DNA of 64,000 nt, taken from NCBI RefSeq assembly GCF_000002075.1, contig NW_004797305.1, positions 1,342,153 through 1,406,152 on the forward strand. The letters are read 5' to 3'. The notes under the pieces are model-generated. The model was not told the DNA's origin and searched no databases. It saw only the letters and a program-made list of their open reading frames with translations. The DNA comes from Aplysia californica. Its lineage: Eukaryota > Mollusca > Gastropoda > Aplysiida > Aplysiidae. Position numbers and translations under genes: made by a program. This document shows, one piece after another, positions 25,701-36,711 of the stretch. Numbering within the stretch: the stretch's first letter is position 1; each line of letters opens with the position of its first letter.

Positions 25701-28700
25701 AGTGTACTGTTCGCCTATGTTTATCACACGCATCATAATGACTACTCATTATGTACAGGAGGCCTAGTAACATGAGAATGCAGAAAATGTATGTTTTTCG
25801 TGTGACCTTTGGCTGGTCATGGCCTGTTATCTTACAGAAGTCTTTTCAGATAGGTCCTACACTTGAGCACATGATGGCATGAGCTGTATTTCAGGATGTC
25901 AATGCCACTGGGCTTTCTCACTTCTCGAGCCAAGCGCAGTACAAAGTACACTGTGCTGATCTACGCTTTTGTTAAATCATGCAAATCATATGGAAAGAGA
26001 TCTTTTTCATATCTTGGTCCATTTATGTGGAACAGATTACCCAAGGAACTAAGAAAAAAACAAGAACACTTGATAGCTTCAAAAGATATCTTAAGCATTT
26101 TCTGTTCCTACAGGCCTATCCTTCATAAGCTTTTAGCGTTATTTTTTTATAGTTGTTCTGTGCCTACGTCTGAATGAAAATAGTTCGTGTGAGTGTGTGT
26201 GTGTGCATAAATATATTTAATTGCATGAGAAGAAAAGAAGTAGTAGTAGTAAGAAAGATTATAAACTGGTAGGTTCATTGCTACTGCTTTGTGATAAATA
26301 AAACAGTAATGAGCAAACAACTGACGCACACAACTCAAATCTCTGCTCCCCAAAATGACCTGTCACTTACATCAAACGTTAAGTAACGTCGGTGTTGGGG
26401 AACAGTGTGCCGAATGTCATGGATGTCCACTTTGTTGTCTTCTTGTTCCTCTAAAATTTCTCTTCCTCTCCTGTGATCCTGCCCAAAGGAAGATGTGAGA
26501 AAAAAAAGCATGAATCACATACTACCAATGAAGTTTTAAACAACAAAACCAGCAGTGCCGGCATGTCCTCCATTCTCATCCCTAATCTACATCTTGAGGG
26601 CTGGGCAGTACCACAGAGATTCACTTTACACTAGTAGGAGACAAATCTCTTACTCTGGAATGAAATCAATGTCTGGATGTAAATGTGTGACATTTACTTT
26701 GGTTTATCCACACTTACTGTCCTCTTCCCTTCAATTTTTTAAAAACCTCTTTTGCTTAACAACCCCCCCCCCCCCCCCCCACCCCCCTCCCATCTATTTG
26801 TCTCCAGTGGGGCTTGAAAATGTAACCCCCCCCACAAAAACAACAACCCCCAAACAAACAAGCGTAGACCAATGGAGTGCCCCAGTAACCCCAGTAACTG
26901 TTAAAATTCTGGAACAAGGCTTCTATTTCAACACCAAGAGTAAAGATGATTAATCTTTATATATTATATAATTGTGTACATATGTGGATGGTTGTGTTCT
27001 ATTGCTGAAAAAACATAGAGCAATGAAAAAATTACTGAAGGTAGTTCAAAGACCAAGCTAAGTTTCTATCTATTCAGTAAGTGCTTGCGTTTGCCTACAA
27101 AATTTTGAAAAATAAAAAACACTATCGGCCATTTAAAATTTTACCGTTTGTCATTTCAATGCAGTTTTCAAGACTTATTTCGTTTTCCATGATATAAAAA
27201 TTGCTTTTCCGCCGGAAAAATAAACAAATCTTCTTTGGGCGCCTACAGTTGAGATGTTGCGGATCGCTTAGAGTTACTTTTCTGTGGTAGTTATACTTGG
27301 AAGATGTATCTTTGTGATAGATCTAGAGATACAATGCCACCAAACGGCAGGTCTGATTGTGATTGGCACCTGTGCTGTGGTTAAGTCTGTGATAGACTTT
27401 CATATATAGAGGCTGTGCGTGCTGCGGCGAAGACAGTATATCAGGTGTGCGTGTGTGTTAGTCAGATCTACCTAGATCAAGATCTAGATGAGAATAAAAT
27501 CGCTATCACTATGCCACCCAAACGGCAAGCCATCGGACGAATGACACCTGTGGCTAAGAGACAAAGGCAGAGTAGATCTAGATCAGGTGTGGGCACTGAA
27601 AATACAGGGGGAGAAGAGGAACATGAAGTAAATGAAGAGGAAGTAGAAGATCAACCTGGTACTGATACAATCACTAGAAATCCACAAGCGTTAACATACA
27701 ATGATGCAGATCTAAGTCTTGACAATACTTGTTCTATTGGACAAATGACAGATGTGTGCAATCATTGTAATGCTACAAAGTTTCAAGGAGAAACAAAAAG
27801 TATTTGCTATGGGTATGGGAAACATAAACTGGATCCATACCCACCTCTACAACCAGAAATTGTAGATCTGTTCATGGGTAATTCTCCAGACTCTTAAGCA
27901 TTTTTTTTTTTAGCAACATCAGAAAGTATAATTGTTCATTTCAAATGACATCTTTTGGATGTCAAAAGATCAATTTGCAAGGCTGGAACCCAAATTCCGT
28001 GTGCAAGGGCAGGTTTATCACTTGGTTGCCTCATTATTTCCAACAGAAAATGAAAATGAACAGTTTTTGCAGGTGTATTTTTTAGACTCAGAGGACCAAA
28101 TAAAATCAATAATGACAATGACACATGACTGCAGTCTTAAACGCAATGTAATCAATATGTTACAAGACAGTCTACAAACACACAACAAATGCACCAAAGA
28201 AATAAAGGCAGCATACTAATATAACGCAACTCAAAATGGACTACAAAATTTCAGCATATCAATTCATGAAAATGCTAGACCACTCGCTGAGCATGAGAGA
28301 CGTTACAAGGCACCATCCTGTAAAGAAGTTGCTATTCTTATGCCAAATGAACTAGTTGAGCATCGTGATATTCTAATCTGTTTGTAGAGGTTTTGGACGA
28401 TATACATCAGTCTTAGGTGAGTTTCATTTTTTTTTTTTTTTTTTATTTCAGGTATATAATAGAACCATCCTGTTTTAATCAAATAACTGTTTACATTACT
28501 GCAGTATTGACATTTTTTTTTACATCGCAACATGAATTTTTGTCTAGAAAACTTTATTTTTCTGTTCATATGAAAGGGTACGCAGGCCAGTACAGTGCAA
28601 TCGGCTTATATCGGCATGCTTTGATTTGGGAAGTGGATTTGTTGTCAATATATACAAATGTTGATAAATGAAAATATAAAGCCAAAGAGGGAATAACAAG

Positions 28701-31700
28701 GGGAAGTCAGTGGGAAAAAACAAAAATACTTTTTGGTTGCTTCCCTTGATTCTTGAAACTAACAAAAGGCAGAGGGGTGGGGGTGGAGTTATGGTACCAA
28801 AGACTGAGTAACGCGAGGCCCACACTACACACCAGCGCAAACTTTGTTGTAGCATCCTTGTAAGACCTGTTTATGGCCGCTTGCTAGGGAGCGACAGACT
28901 GAGAATGGGATGGGGAAGGGGAGCGAGCGATCGGGAGTGGGGAAACGGAGGTGATGCCCAGCACACGAGACGCTCATGTCCGTACGGCTCTGTACTGTGT
29001 TGGAGACTACACAGTGTAGGCCATGACCTACTAAAGTCTATTGTGTGGATATTGGCTACTTGGTGGGTATGTGGACTTTATGAAGAACTTATAATGCGTT
29101 GACCGTAAACTTGACTTTTCCCCCCATTTAAGTTCGTGAGCATCGCCAGGTACTAAGGAAGCATGTCGATAAAGCAGAGTTGGCCGAAAAAAAATCGATC
29201 TAACAGAAATTGTTTAGTGAAGATATTGAAGGAAAAATTTTGTAATTGGGAAAATATGTCGATATGTCAAAATGTTGATAAATCGTATGTCGATATAAGT
29301 GGATTATACTGTACAAGAAACAAAGTAACTGCAGATCTCATCTCCAATAGGTGTGACTTTGTGCATTACATGATCAGCACATTATTTCCTTTAAATAAAT
29401 TAGCGAAAACATATTCAAACTACAGTAGAACTTGAATGTAACAAAAGGAGATGGATTTATCAGGGTTTTTAAAAATTAACTAAAATCAATAGAAATAACT
29501 CGGATTCAACAAACACGCAAATGAGTAAGCTCGGATTCAACCAAGTCGTTTGCAGGGTGAACGTCCCCTGTTGATGTGGCTTCACTCATTTTTCTCCCAC
29601 AACAAACCATATCTATTCCTGGAAACCACTCATGGCACCTGCACCGTGAACCATTATTCGCTTAGCCAAATGTTTGCATTTTATGTGACCAATCAGCTGC
29701 CTTCTTTCATACCAACATATGAGTGTGTCAGAGTCCAACTGGTGGCCAGTACACATATGACAGTGTTTGCCTGTGTTTAGGGATAGGTGGCACAACCGTC
29801 CAGGCATGGAACATTAGTATTAGTAGAGATACAAACGCATCACAGACATTTTTTTTCCTTGGCTACTGATTAATATTATAATGATATAGATTTATGAAAT
29901 GAATTGCACATTGGTCTGTGGAATGCTAGGCTTAACACAGCAACAAAAATTGTTCGGGAAACAATACATCATAGTCATAGATTACATATGACACAGGCGT
30001 GCATTTCAATGAATCCTAGAATTTTCCAGCATTTCTTCGGTCTGGTATTAAAGAAACGAAAATGCCTCTCATTTGAAACCAAACCACTTTTGATTGAGGA
30101 AGTTGAATACATTATACATTACTTGCTTGGTGCCTGCAATTATCTACACAAAATCATCAATCTTGCTTTAACGAATACTCGGATTCAACAAAATCGAAGG
30201 TCAGGCCCAACGGCTTTTTAAAAATCCGAGTTTCACTGTATTATACCCAAAATCATAATCACCAATATATAAATTCAACATATAGAACAGCCACTTGGCA
30301 ATACATATCCTGATTAATCTTACCAAAGCAGCTTTATATGCTTGCTGCACTTGTATGAACTTAGCAGAATCAGCTGACGGAGTTGATTGATCTGGATGGT
30401 AGTGCTTTACCTTGAAAATACAGAAAAAAAGAGGACTGCAATCATAAAGGTGACACAACAATCTTTACCTTTGTCCCTAAACAACACAACCATCCTGATC
30501 AGAAAATAATTACAGAGACAAAATATATTGGAATTTTGATCACTTGGAAAGGACAATTAATTTAAAAATATCGTAGGAAAATACAATTGTGCGAATATGA
30601 AAACATTCAGTCACCGGGCTTAAGATTTTTAAAATGTTGCCATCATCTATTTCAATTCTGAATGGTTTTTTTACTCATTTCATTCACTTATGTAAGGCCT
30701 TGTCTCTGTGTGACTCTTTTCAAAAGTCCTACACCTGCAAATATTAATATAAACACTTCAGATTCTTGCTTTATCAGCTTTATCATTCTTTGTGGACAAA
30801 CACATACAAAACAAACACTCGAGATTACAGTAACACCTCCTTAGGCTGCCAACTTTTCAACCCTAACAAAGTTAAGAGTTGATTATGATGCCTACACCAG
30901 TATCAAAATTCTCAGTGGCATACTTTGGCACAGAATATTGTCATTGCATGCAGGCAAATAGGACCTACATATATGTATACATATATATATATAATATTGT
31001 ATAAGCTTCCTTAGAGAACAAAACATCGTTTAAGCTGACTGTCTTGATCTGTAACAAGGCTATTCATGTTTACAAAGGAAAAATAAAGAGGTATCCAAAG
31101 AGATGGTGGAAAAGATTACTGTCAAGAAGAGTAACTACCAACAACACTTTTTAACTCAATGGTGACTACAAGTTCAACATCATGAAGCACTTAGAGCTGG
31201 CAGTTGCTACGACAAATCTGATGAACCAATGTTACTGTCACAAATTCAACCATAACCCTTTTTACTGAATAATTCTTTTGAAAGGACCAAATTGAAAGTT
31301 AAACATGTCAAGTACAGCTGGACATTCTTTTACTATATGCTAGGCTGTTGACCAATTTAGTGTACTGTTTCATTCATATATATATGTCTATTGATGTAAT
31401 CCGTCACTTCCGCCAAGTAATGCAAAAAATAATAGCACAAAAGCAATGAATTAATATGTTCCTTTTTCATCAAAGTGAAATGATGGCAGTATGTGGGACT
31501 GGCATAAAATGAATGTGATCTCAGATAGCAATTTTAAAAAGTTTATTTTACCTTGTCTAAGTATGCAATACGCAGCTCTTCTTCTGTGCAGTCAGCATGA
31601 ACCCCGAGCAATTTGTAACACTGAGAGATGGGCATTTGGTGCTTGTGTTCAGCTTGATGAGAAGCATAACGAAAAAAACAATGATTTCCCGATTTTGCTC

Positions 31701-31788
31701 TCGCAAGGCAAAGTCTGACAAAAGTGTATGTTCTTTCAGCACAGTAAGGCACAGGTGGAACAGACAGACACAGTCTGAAAGGCTTCAT
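19720..31788 (-). CDS. DNAJC28: DnaJ homologue subfamily C member 28, complete, 6 coding exons
   Basis: Coding exons on the minus strand, 5' to 3': 31788-31552, 30410-30324, 26478-26371, 24245-24082, 23200-23000, 20095-19720 (stop TAA). They join in phase to 390 residues, close to human DNAJC28 (388). The first exon has a basic, Arg-rich leader that could target mitochondria, then the J domain starts (CYKLLGVHADCTEEELRIAY). Exon 2 carries the HPD motif (VKHYHPDQS) that stimulates Hsp70 ATPase. Exon 3 ends HRRYLTFD and exon 4 begins GIGFGSPTDRQ, a family signature. Exon 5 holds the DUF1992 core (MQKGEFDNLSGQGKPL, DPTTHNLNKIM, GFKPEW). The last exon is helical and charged. Function is poorly known; it is thought to be an Hsp70 co-chaperone. 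Introns hold many transposons. Start chosen because it precedes the leader and follows an in-frame-free UTR exon. Confidence 0.95.
20317..21225 (+). repeat. Interspersed repeat of unknown class, copy 1 (~0.9 kb)
   Basis: It is collinear with 35526-36441 over its full length: both start GTCACTTTT and CCCGATTCTGTTACTTTG and end ACTTAGCGTTTTAAGAAAAG. No TIR, tRNA head, poly-A tail or coding frame was recognised. It lies in the last intron of DNAJC28. Confidence 0.85.
21463..21486 (-). repeat. SINE 3' tail fragment beside a TA microsatellite
   Basis: AAGGTTTTACGGCGCTCGCA is the complement of the SINE tail GCGAGCGCCGTAAAACC. It directly follows a (TA)n run at about 21439-21458. Only the tail is left. 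Confidence 0.55.
21732..22290 (+). mobile_element. piggyBac-like transposon remnant, 5' end and transposase leader
   Basis: A TTAA at 21732-21735 is followed by CACTTACGCTGCCATGG. A frame with ATG at 21967 reads MDEEPDIATTQNDSDSDF and stays acidic and Ser/Asp-rich, then turns basic (PRKRGRGPTGAN) up to a stop at 22195; past it the frame continues with a Trp-containing stretch (TEWEWNV). This leader layout, acidic then basic then a Trp segment, is usual before the catalytic domain of piggyBac transposases. The DDD catalytic part and the right end are missing. It lies in the last DNAJC28 intron. Confidence 0.7.
22291..22999 (-). other. DNAJC28 intron, nothing recognised
   Basis: No exon or known repeat found; the stretch ends at the donor next to the exon at 23000-23200. 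Confidence 0.5.
23629..23807. mobile_element. Short pogo-like TA element, 179 bp
   Basis: The left end CAGTACAACACAGATAGGTC and the right end on the other strand, CAGTATAAAACGGACAGCTC, match at about 18 of 24 positions counting the following TCGAA. TA flanks both. The word TCGAA recurs inside (about 23650, 23663, 23681, 23780). It is in a DNAJC28 intron. Confidence 0.65.
24505..25521. mobile_element. pogo-like TA element, 1017 bp
   Basis: Inverted ends CAGTAGTCTCCATCTAAGCG and, on the other strand, CAGTAGTCTCCACCTAAACG match at about 20 of 22 positions; TA is at 24505-24506 and 25520-25521. The outer half of the TIR equals that of the 4220 element while the inner word differs (AAGCGCA against AAGATCC). 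No transposase frame. It is in the DNAJC28 intron between exons 3 and 4. Confidence 0.88.
25896..26230 (+). mobile_element. LINE 3' end fragment (reverse transcriptase C-terminus)
   Basis: The frame reads KSCKSYGKRSFSYLGPFMWN then RLPKELR, the same GERSFS...LWNSLP signature as in the 11120 fragment but from a different family. A GT-rich tail follows at 26188-26206. It is 5'-truncated and lies antisense in the DNAJC28 intron between exons 3 and 4. Confidence 0.75.
27333..28400 (+). mobile_element. Decayed Helitron, N-terminal region of the Rep/helicase protein
   Basis: A frame from ATG 27511 to a stop at 27895 reads MPPKRQAIGRMTPVAKRQRQ, an acidic part, then CNHCNATKF and PPLQPEIVDLFMGNSPDS, matching the Cys-rich region ahead of the Helitron_like_N domain. 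After a frame change the relationship continues at 27982-28217 (FRVQGQVYHLVASLFPTENE, EQFLQVYFLDSEDQ) and, after another stop, at 28222-28380 (NFSISIHENARP, VAILMPNELVEHRDI). The Rep HUH and helicase motifs are absent. Bases 27333-27385 look like a second, shorter copy of the region around the start codon at 27511. It lies antisense in the DNAJC28 intron between exons 2 and 3. Confidence 0.85.
28591..29313. mobile_element. pogo-like TA element (word TATATCGRCAT), 723 bp
   Basis: Left end CAGTGCAATCGGCTTATATC and right end, other strand, CAGTATAATCCACTTATATC, with TA targets. TCGATA words recur near the right end (29167, 29250, 29290). The interior (28740-29040) corresponds in reverse to 46440-46800, so this is an uninterrupted relative of the element at 45331-47820. 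It is in a DNAJC28 intron. Confidence 0.85.
29421..30240. mobile_element. pogo-like TA element (word AATCCGAG), uninterrupted copy, 820 bp
   Basis: It begins TACAGTAGAACTTGAATGTA and ends AAAATCCGAGTTTCACTGTA. CTCGGATTCAAC recurs at about 29501, 29531 and 30178. Read in reverse it aligns with the core of 18208-19636 and shows the empty site of the nested insertion there. It ends 84 bases from DNAJC28 exon 2 (30324). Confidence 0.88.
30411..31551 (-). other. First coding intron of DNAJC28, nothing else seen
   Basis: Donor at 31551-31550 (AAG then GTAAAA) and acceptor TTTTCAAG at the exon 2 side. An AT repeat occurs near 30980-30995. No repeat with defined ends was found. Confidence 0.6.
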
Positions 31789-31868
31789 GTTCTCTCATTG
31801 AATGAGAAACACAGAACACGTTTGTTTTAGCTCCTCTTGATCTTGTCGGTCAAATACTATGCTTGACA
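31789..31868 (-). other. 5' UTR exon portion of DNAJC28
   Basis: On the minus strand CTACTTTTCAG forms a good acceptor at 31869-31879; the sequence from 31868 down to the start codon is then 5' UTR. A stop (TAG) follows soon after the acceptor in the frame coming from the candidate upstream exon, so that exon would not be coding. An out-of-frame ATG overlaps the start region (ATGAGAGAACATGAAG). Confidence 0.6.
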
Positions 31869-31983
31869 CTGAAAAGTAGAAATGGAACATTTTACTTTTT
31901 TAGGCAAATTAGCAAAACTCAACAAAAGCAATAATTTTCATTTTTGATTGAAAATTTAAACTCAATATACAGTCAGGCACAAG

Positions 31984-32823
31984 TACAGTCGAACCTGTGT
32001 AAGACGGCCACCCATTGTCAAGGAGAAAAGTGACCGTATAAGATAGGTGGCCGTCTTAGGCAGGACTGGTCAAGATGAAGAAAACAAACCATTCCTTTCT
32101 GATGTCCCTACCGAAGGTAGCCAAATTGTTGTTGTTATTATTATTTTTGTTGTTATTGTTGATGTTGTTGTTGTTTTCGCTGGGTTTTCTTTCCTTTTGT
32201 TGCTGCTTTTGTGCAAGGGTGACAATAAAATGAAATGTGTCAGACAAGGAGACTGAGTGCTAAGGTAAAACAAAAACATGGGGCGCCACCACACGGCGAA
32301 CGAGCAACGCTTCTGTCACAAGTTCATGTTGACGTCCATTGTTTCTTGTTACAAAGTGGGTAAACGGTGACCGTTCATCTCACTTACGATGTGTGAATGA
32401 GTTCTGGGCGGGGCTTATGGGTTATGAGGGATCACATGCTTACCTCACCAGCAGCTGAAAATTTGTTATCTATTGGTTAACAGTGGGAAGGGCCTATGCA
32501 ACATGATCGGTTGGAGTTGGAGGGACTACCCAACAATAACGACAGGTGATTGGATTATGATGGCTCGCCCACAACGCCATGTCCCAATGCACAATTTTAT
32601 GACAAAACGTAATGGAGTCACTAAGGTGGCCGTCTAAGACAGGTGTTATTGCTTAGTGTGAGAGGGGTTGTATGTTAAAATATGGTGGCCGCGGACGTGT
32701 TGGACAGGTGCCCATTTTACAGAGTTAAATGATGTAGAAAAAACGCAATGGGGGAAATGGAAAGTGGCCGTTTGTACAGGTGGCCGTCTTATAGAGGTGG
32801 CTGTCAGGGCAGGTTCGACTGTA
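31984..32823. mobile_element. pogo-like TA element (word TGGCCGTCTTA), 840 bp
   Basis: Inverted ends CAGTCGAACCTG / CAGGTTCGACTG are perfect over 12 bp, with TA on both sides. The word GGTGGCCGTCTTA or variants recurs about seven times near the ends (32006, 32045, 32622, 32685, 32765, 32780). No transposase frame. It sits in the long 5' intron inferred for DNAJC28. Confidence 0.87.
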
Positions 32824-32923
32824 ACTCAAACACATCAGAGTAAACCGATGAAAAGAAAAATCATAGAGATATTGAAAACATTCAAGGGTAGTTATTGTGA
32901 TGGTGTAATGCTAGTGAACATAT

Positions 32924-34166
32924 GTGTCACGACGTGGTGGAATCAGGCGCTTGTCAATTTTTGGGCATATGGAGTTATTGATACCATCTTAAAGGGTATT
33001 CATTTGCCTTGCTTTTGAGGGAAAAAATATCCATTTATCTTGAATGGAAGTCGAAACACAGTGGAGTCCACTTATAACGAGTCCGGAAAAAACTAGAAGT
33101 CTGTTATTAAGACACAATTCTAAAACCCCGTTTTTTTCCCTTCTTTACCTTTGTAAATAAAATACTGCTATAGCGCTATGAGACAAACATGTGAGTCGGT
33201 TATAGCGGAATATTGCTGCTGCTGTGCACAGCGCATATGCCAATTATACATAACGCAAAACCCCGCCAGTTGAGAAACTTGTTGGTGATCTTGCGAAACA
33301 AAGAATAGGAGAGCCCACGTGTGTCAACAATGAAGGCCGTAGCGAATGAGTGGGGAGGGTGTGGCATGCGCAGACAAGCAAAACGCATCGCGTGATAGGC
33401 CAGCTTAAGCCTAGTTTAGATTATCAAGGCCTACCATGCCTCTCACTTCTCCGATGCGGGGATGGAGAGGTCACAGCAATGTGATGGATGGAGCCAATGT
33501 GTGACGTGCGCAAGCAGACAGAAAGCACCACAGGGTGTGGTGGGGTGGGGGAAAACAAAGCGGGTGAGTTAGCCCAGAGCCCTTTCTTTCTGATCGCCAA
33601 TGCCGAGCTGTCAGTCCATATCGCTAGTTCTAGCCCTAGAGAAAGAAACCTGATTCTATTTTTGATCAAGTAAGACCTAGAGGTCACATTGAAACAAAAT
33701 CATCATCAGGGGATATAGCAAAAGGAAATAAACAGAACACCAAACTCATAGATTGAGCCTACTTTACAGTTTCCCTTGAATTTATTACTGGATCCCTTAT
33801 AGCGAGAATCCTGCTATAACGGACATTTTGCTCCGGTCCCCTCCCTCTCGTTATAACAGGATTCCACTGTATTTGCAATTGAAGGGATGGGGTCGCCTGG
33901 TTTCAAAAGTAAAATTAGCGAGAAAATGGCCTCCAAAGTTTGGGGACTGCCATAGCTTGAGAGCCCTTGGAAACTGCAAATTTACTTTTTGTGAGCCTTT
34001 TATCAACGTTTTTCCATAAAATCTACACATGTAAGTGTCTTGAATGACATATACGATGTGAGCCAAAAAACAAAAATTCTGAAAAAATGTGCAACCTGGC
34101 CGAAAAATGCTGATTTCTCGGATTTCATTATTTTGACGAGCGCCTGATTTCACCACGCTACCTCAC
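32924..34166. mobile_element. TIR element interrupted by a pogo-like insertion
   Basis: The ends GTGGTGGAATCAGGCGC and GCGCCTGATTTCACCAC are inverted repeats. The element without its insert (33057-33871) is about 430 bp and aligns end to end with 50773-51181. Superfamily not recognised; no coding content. Confidence 0.8.
33057..33871. mobile_element. pogo-like TA element (word TTATAACGAG) nested in the 32924 element
   Basis: Ends CAGTGGAGTCCACTTATAAC and, on the other strand, CAGTGGAATCCTGTTATAAC; about 19 of 23 TIR positions match. Right target TA, left target now CA. Words like TTATAGCG recur (33168, 33200, 33797, 33812). The uninterrupted relative at 50773-51181 runs through the insertion point. 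Confidence 0.88.
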
Positions 34167-34278
34167 ATATTACTAGATTTATGGACGGAATGAGCTGAAA
34201 ATTAAAGGTTTTGTATTTTTGGGGGCAACTAATTTGAAATTAAAAGAATTAAAGATGTAATCTTTGTACCCACATAAC

Positions 34279-34951
34279 TACAGAGTCCACGAATCTCAAA
34301 CACAAAAGTCACGAATTCTCGGGTATCTCGAACATAATGCTCTGTCCCATTTCAGTCCCTATGTTTTCTTCGTTTTTGACTTCACAGGGTTCCCGAACAC
34401 TGGGAACACGCAACCCTCAAATCTGAAACAAATCCATTTCGCATTCTCAACTAAAGACCCAGCTTTACAGCCTTTCAGGCCGCGGGTAGGTGTTTCTTTG
34501 TTATTGTTACAGCCAAAACGTGGTCCTTGTCTGACCACGAGAGGCTGGAGGAAAGGCGGGTGGGGAACAAGGGTTGGGGAGTGATGCTGACTGCACTGCA
34601 TGGCTGGCTTGCTACACGTGCAATCATGCTGTGGGACGCTCGTGGTGCGGATGGCAAGAGGCGTAACTTTTTGTAAGCCAATGAAATGAGAGGAAAGGAA
34701 TGACGTGGGAGTCAGCTGTGCACACATGAGATTTTCTGCTTTCTACTTTCATGCATCTTCTTGCTTTCACACTGTCAACACATTCATCAAAGAAGATAAC
34801 CATGTTAATTGGTTTAATGATCTTGTTACCTCTCTTGATTTTCTCTCTATTTCTAAATATTTGGCTGGGGCTTTCACTGACATGACGAATTACGGAAATC
34901 TCAAACACATTCCAATCCCCGACGAACATGAGTTAGCCGTGTTTGACTGTA
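34279..34951. mobile_element. Probable pogo-like TA element (word ATCTCAAACAC), 673 bp
   Basis: The left end TACAGAGTCCACGAATCTCA and the right end on the other strand, TACAGTCAAACACGGC, are only loosely inverted. ATCTCAAACAC recurs near both ends (34295, 34898), with related words CTCGAACA and CCCGAACA inside. Borders are uncertain. Confidence 0.5.
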
Positions 34952-35525
34952 TATGCAAATAGCAAATTAATTATGCAAATTTCATTCTTTTTAAATGAAC
35001 ATGGTCATGGTTTGTTAATATATGTATACACATGTCCATTCTGTTATAACAGTAACATGTGGATGTATACAAATCTATGTTTGCAAAGGGGAAAAAAGGT
35101 TTTAAATGTTTGATTATACTATAAATTAACACTGTTTATGCGCATAACTAATTAACCAAATGCTCAATTACATAGCTATCTACAATGTAGGCCTAAGCAT
35201 AAATCTATGGAAATCTATCTCTAAGTGTTTTCATTCTGATTCTGCAAAAAACATTATAAATACTCGAAAGATATAATATGCAGTATCTTGAAGTCCATCC
35301 ATATCAGCACCAAACTTGAGAAAAACTAAAACTGAAATCAAACCCAATTACCTGTGGTGGCAAATTGTAGGGAACCTTCATTACATCCTAGTCCATGAGT
35401 ACGGTGTTTCCCCTGATATTCCGGTCGATAAAAATAAAGTAATTGTCCTATCAGCTGCTACGATTTACTCAGCCGTGACGTCACAGAGAGCTGGCAGCAA
35501 GCGTTTGCTGTGTGCGACAAAAGGT

Positions 35526-36441
35526 GTCACTTTTAGCCCGATTCTGTTACTTTGGCTCGTGTGACTCAGCAGCCCGCCGGAGCTCCCTGGCTCGGGGTCA
35601 TGGGGCTAATGGAGGGCCCTGAAGTGAATTGCTGGTGTCGCTTAAGAAGTTCGCATTTTTGTCTACTTTTGAAACGATACAACTTCTTCCTCATCCCACA
35701 CAGCAGCAACCCATTACACTGAAGAATAAAAAAGCTCAATGTCTTGAGATTATTCTGCGTTAGAACTGTTAATTTCTGTGCCTTAGTTTTTGTTTTAGAC
35801 AAGTGTTTGTAGAGTACCCAATTTGTCCTATTTCAGTGACATACTTAAATGATTGTTTATTTTAAAAAAGATCTCTCCAAAATATGTATTAAACTGACTA
35901 CAAATATCATGTCTTTTATCATGAAAGAAATCTAAAATCTGCACAATTAGTAAAATTGTCAATCTATGTAAGAGAAGAAAGATGCAAATCTGCCTTTTTT
36001 AGCAAAAGACACTCAGCATTAGCTTTTATTTTACCATTGTACAAGAGAAAGTTACTCTGTGTTTGTTCATGAATCATGCAGTGTCTGTGGCAGCCTGCAT
36101 ACAACTGAAAAAGATATGCAATTTTTAAAAATCACAAAACTGTGTAAATACATGGGTAGAGAGAGCTTCTTGTATGGTATAAAAATAAAGACAGATAACA
36201 CATTCATTCTTAGTTTTTGAGTTGCAATTATGTGCGGACACTTATAAATGAAAATCAGAACATTGTCAGTTATTGCAAATGCTCATTGAAATGAAAATAA
36301 AAGCTGTAAAGGTCTGAGTGTTGATTGAGCGTCACTAGAAAGCTAGAAATTATTCTTAATAAAAACCCAATTACAAGAAGTCAACCCTGTTAAATTCTGT
36401 CACCTTGCAGACAAAACCTAGACTTAGCGTTTTAAGAAAAG
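35526..36441 (+). repeat. Interspersed repeat of unknown class, copy 2 (~0.9 kb)
   Basis: Collinear with 20317-21225 in the same orientation, at roughly 80-85 percent identity by eye, with small indels. No ends typical of a known class. It lies in the 5' intron of DNAJC28. Confidence 0.85.
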
Positions 36442-36711
36442 GTCCACTGAGTTGACTGAGAAGTCTGAGTTAGGGTTTGGGTTAGGGATAGTAGGCTTAA
36501 AGGTTAGGTGTTAAGCAGGATTAGGGCCCCCTTAATAAATATAAGGTGGGGCGGGGTTCAGGGGGGCTTGCCCCCCCTGAATGTTACAATAATTTGATAT
36601 ATAATAGCAGTTGTTAGCTTTGATATCTCTCGCTCGCCGCGTATCAAACATATTACTACTAGATTTAGACCTAGGCCCAAATAAGTGGGAGAGAACTACC
36701 GAAAAAGCGCC

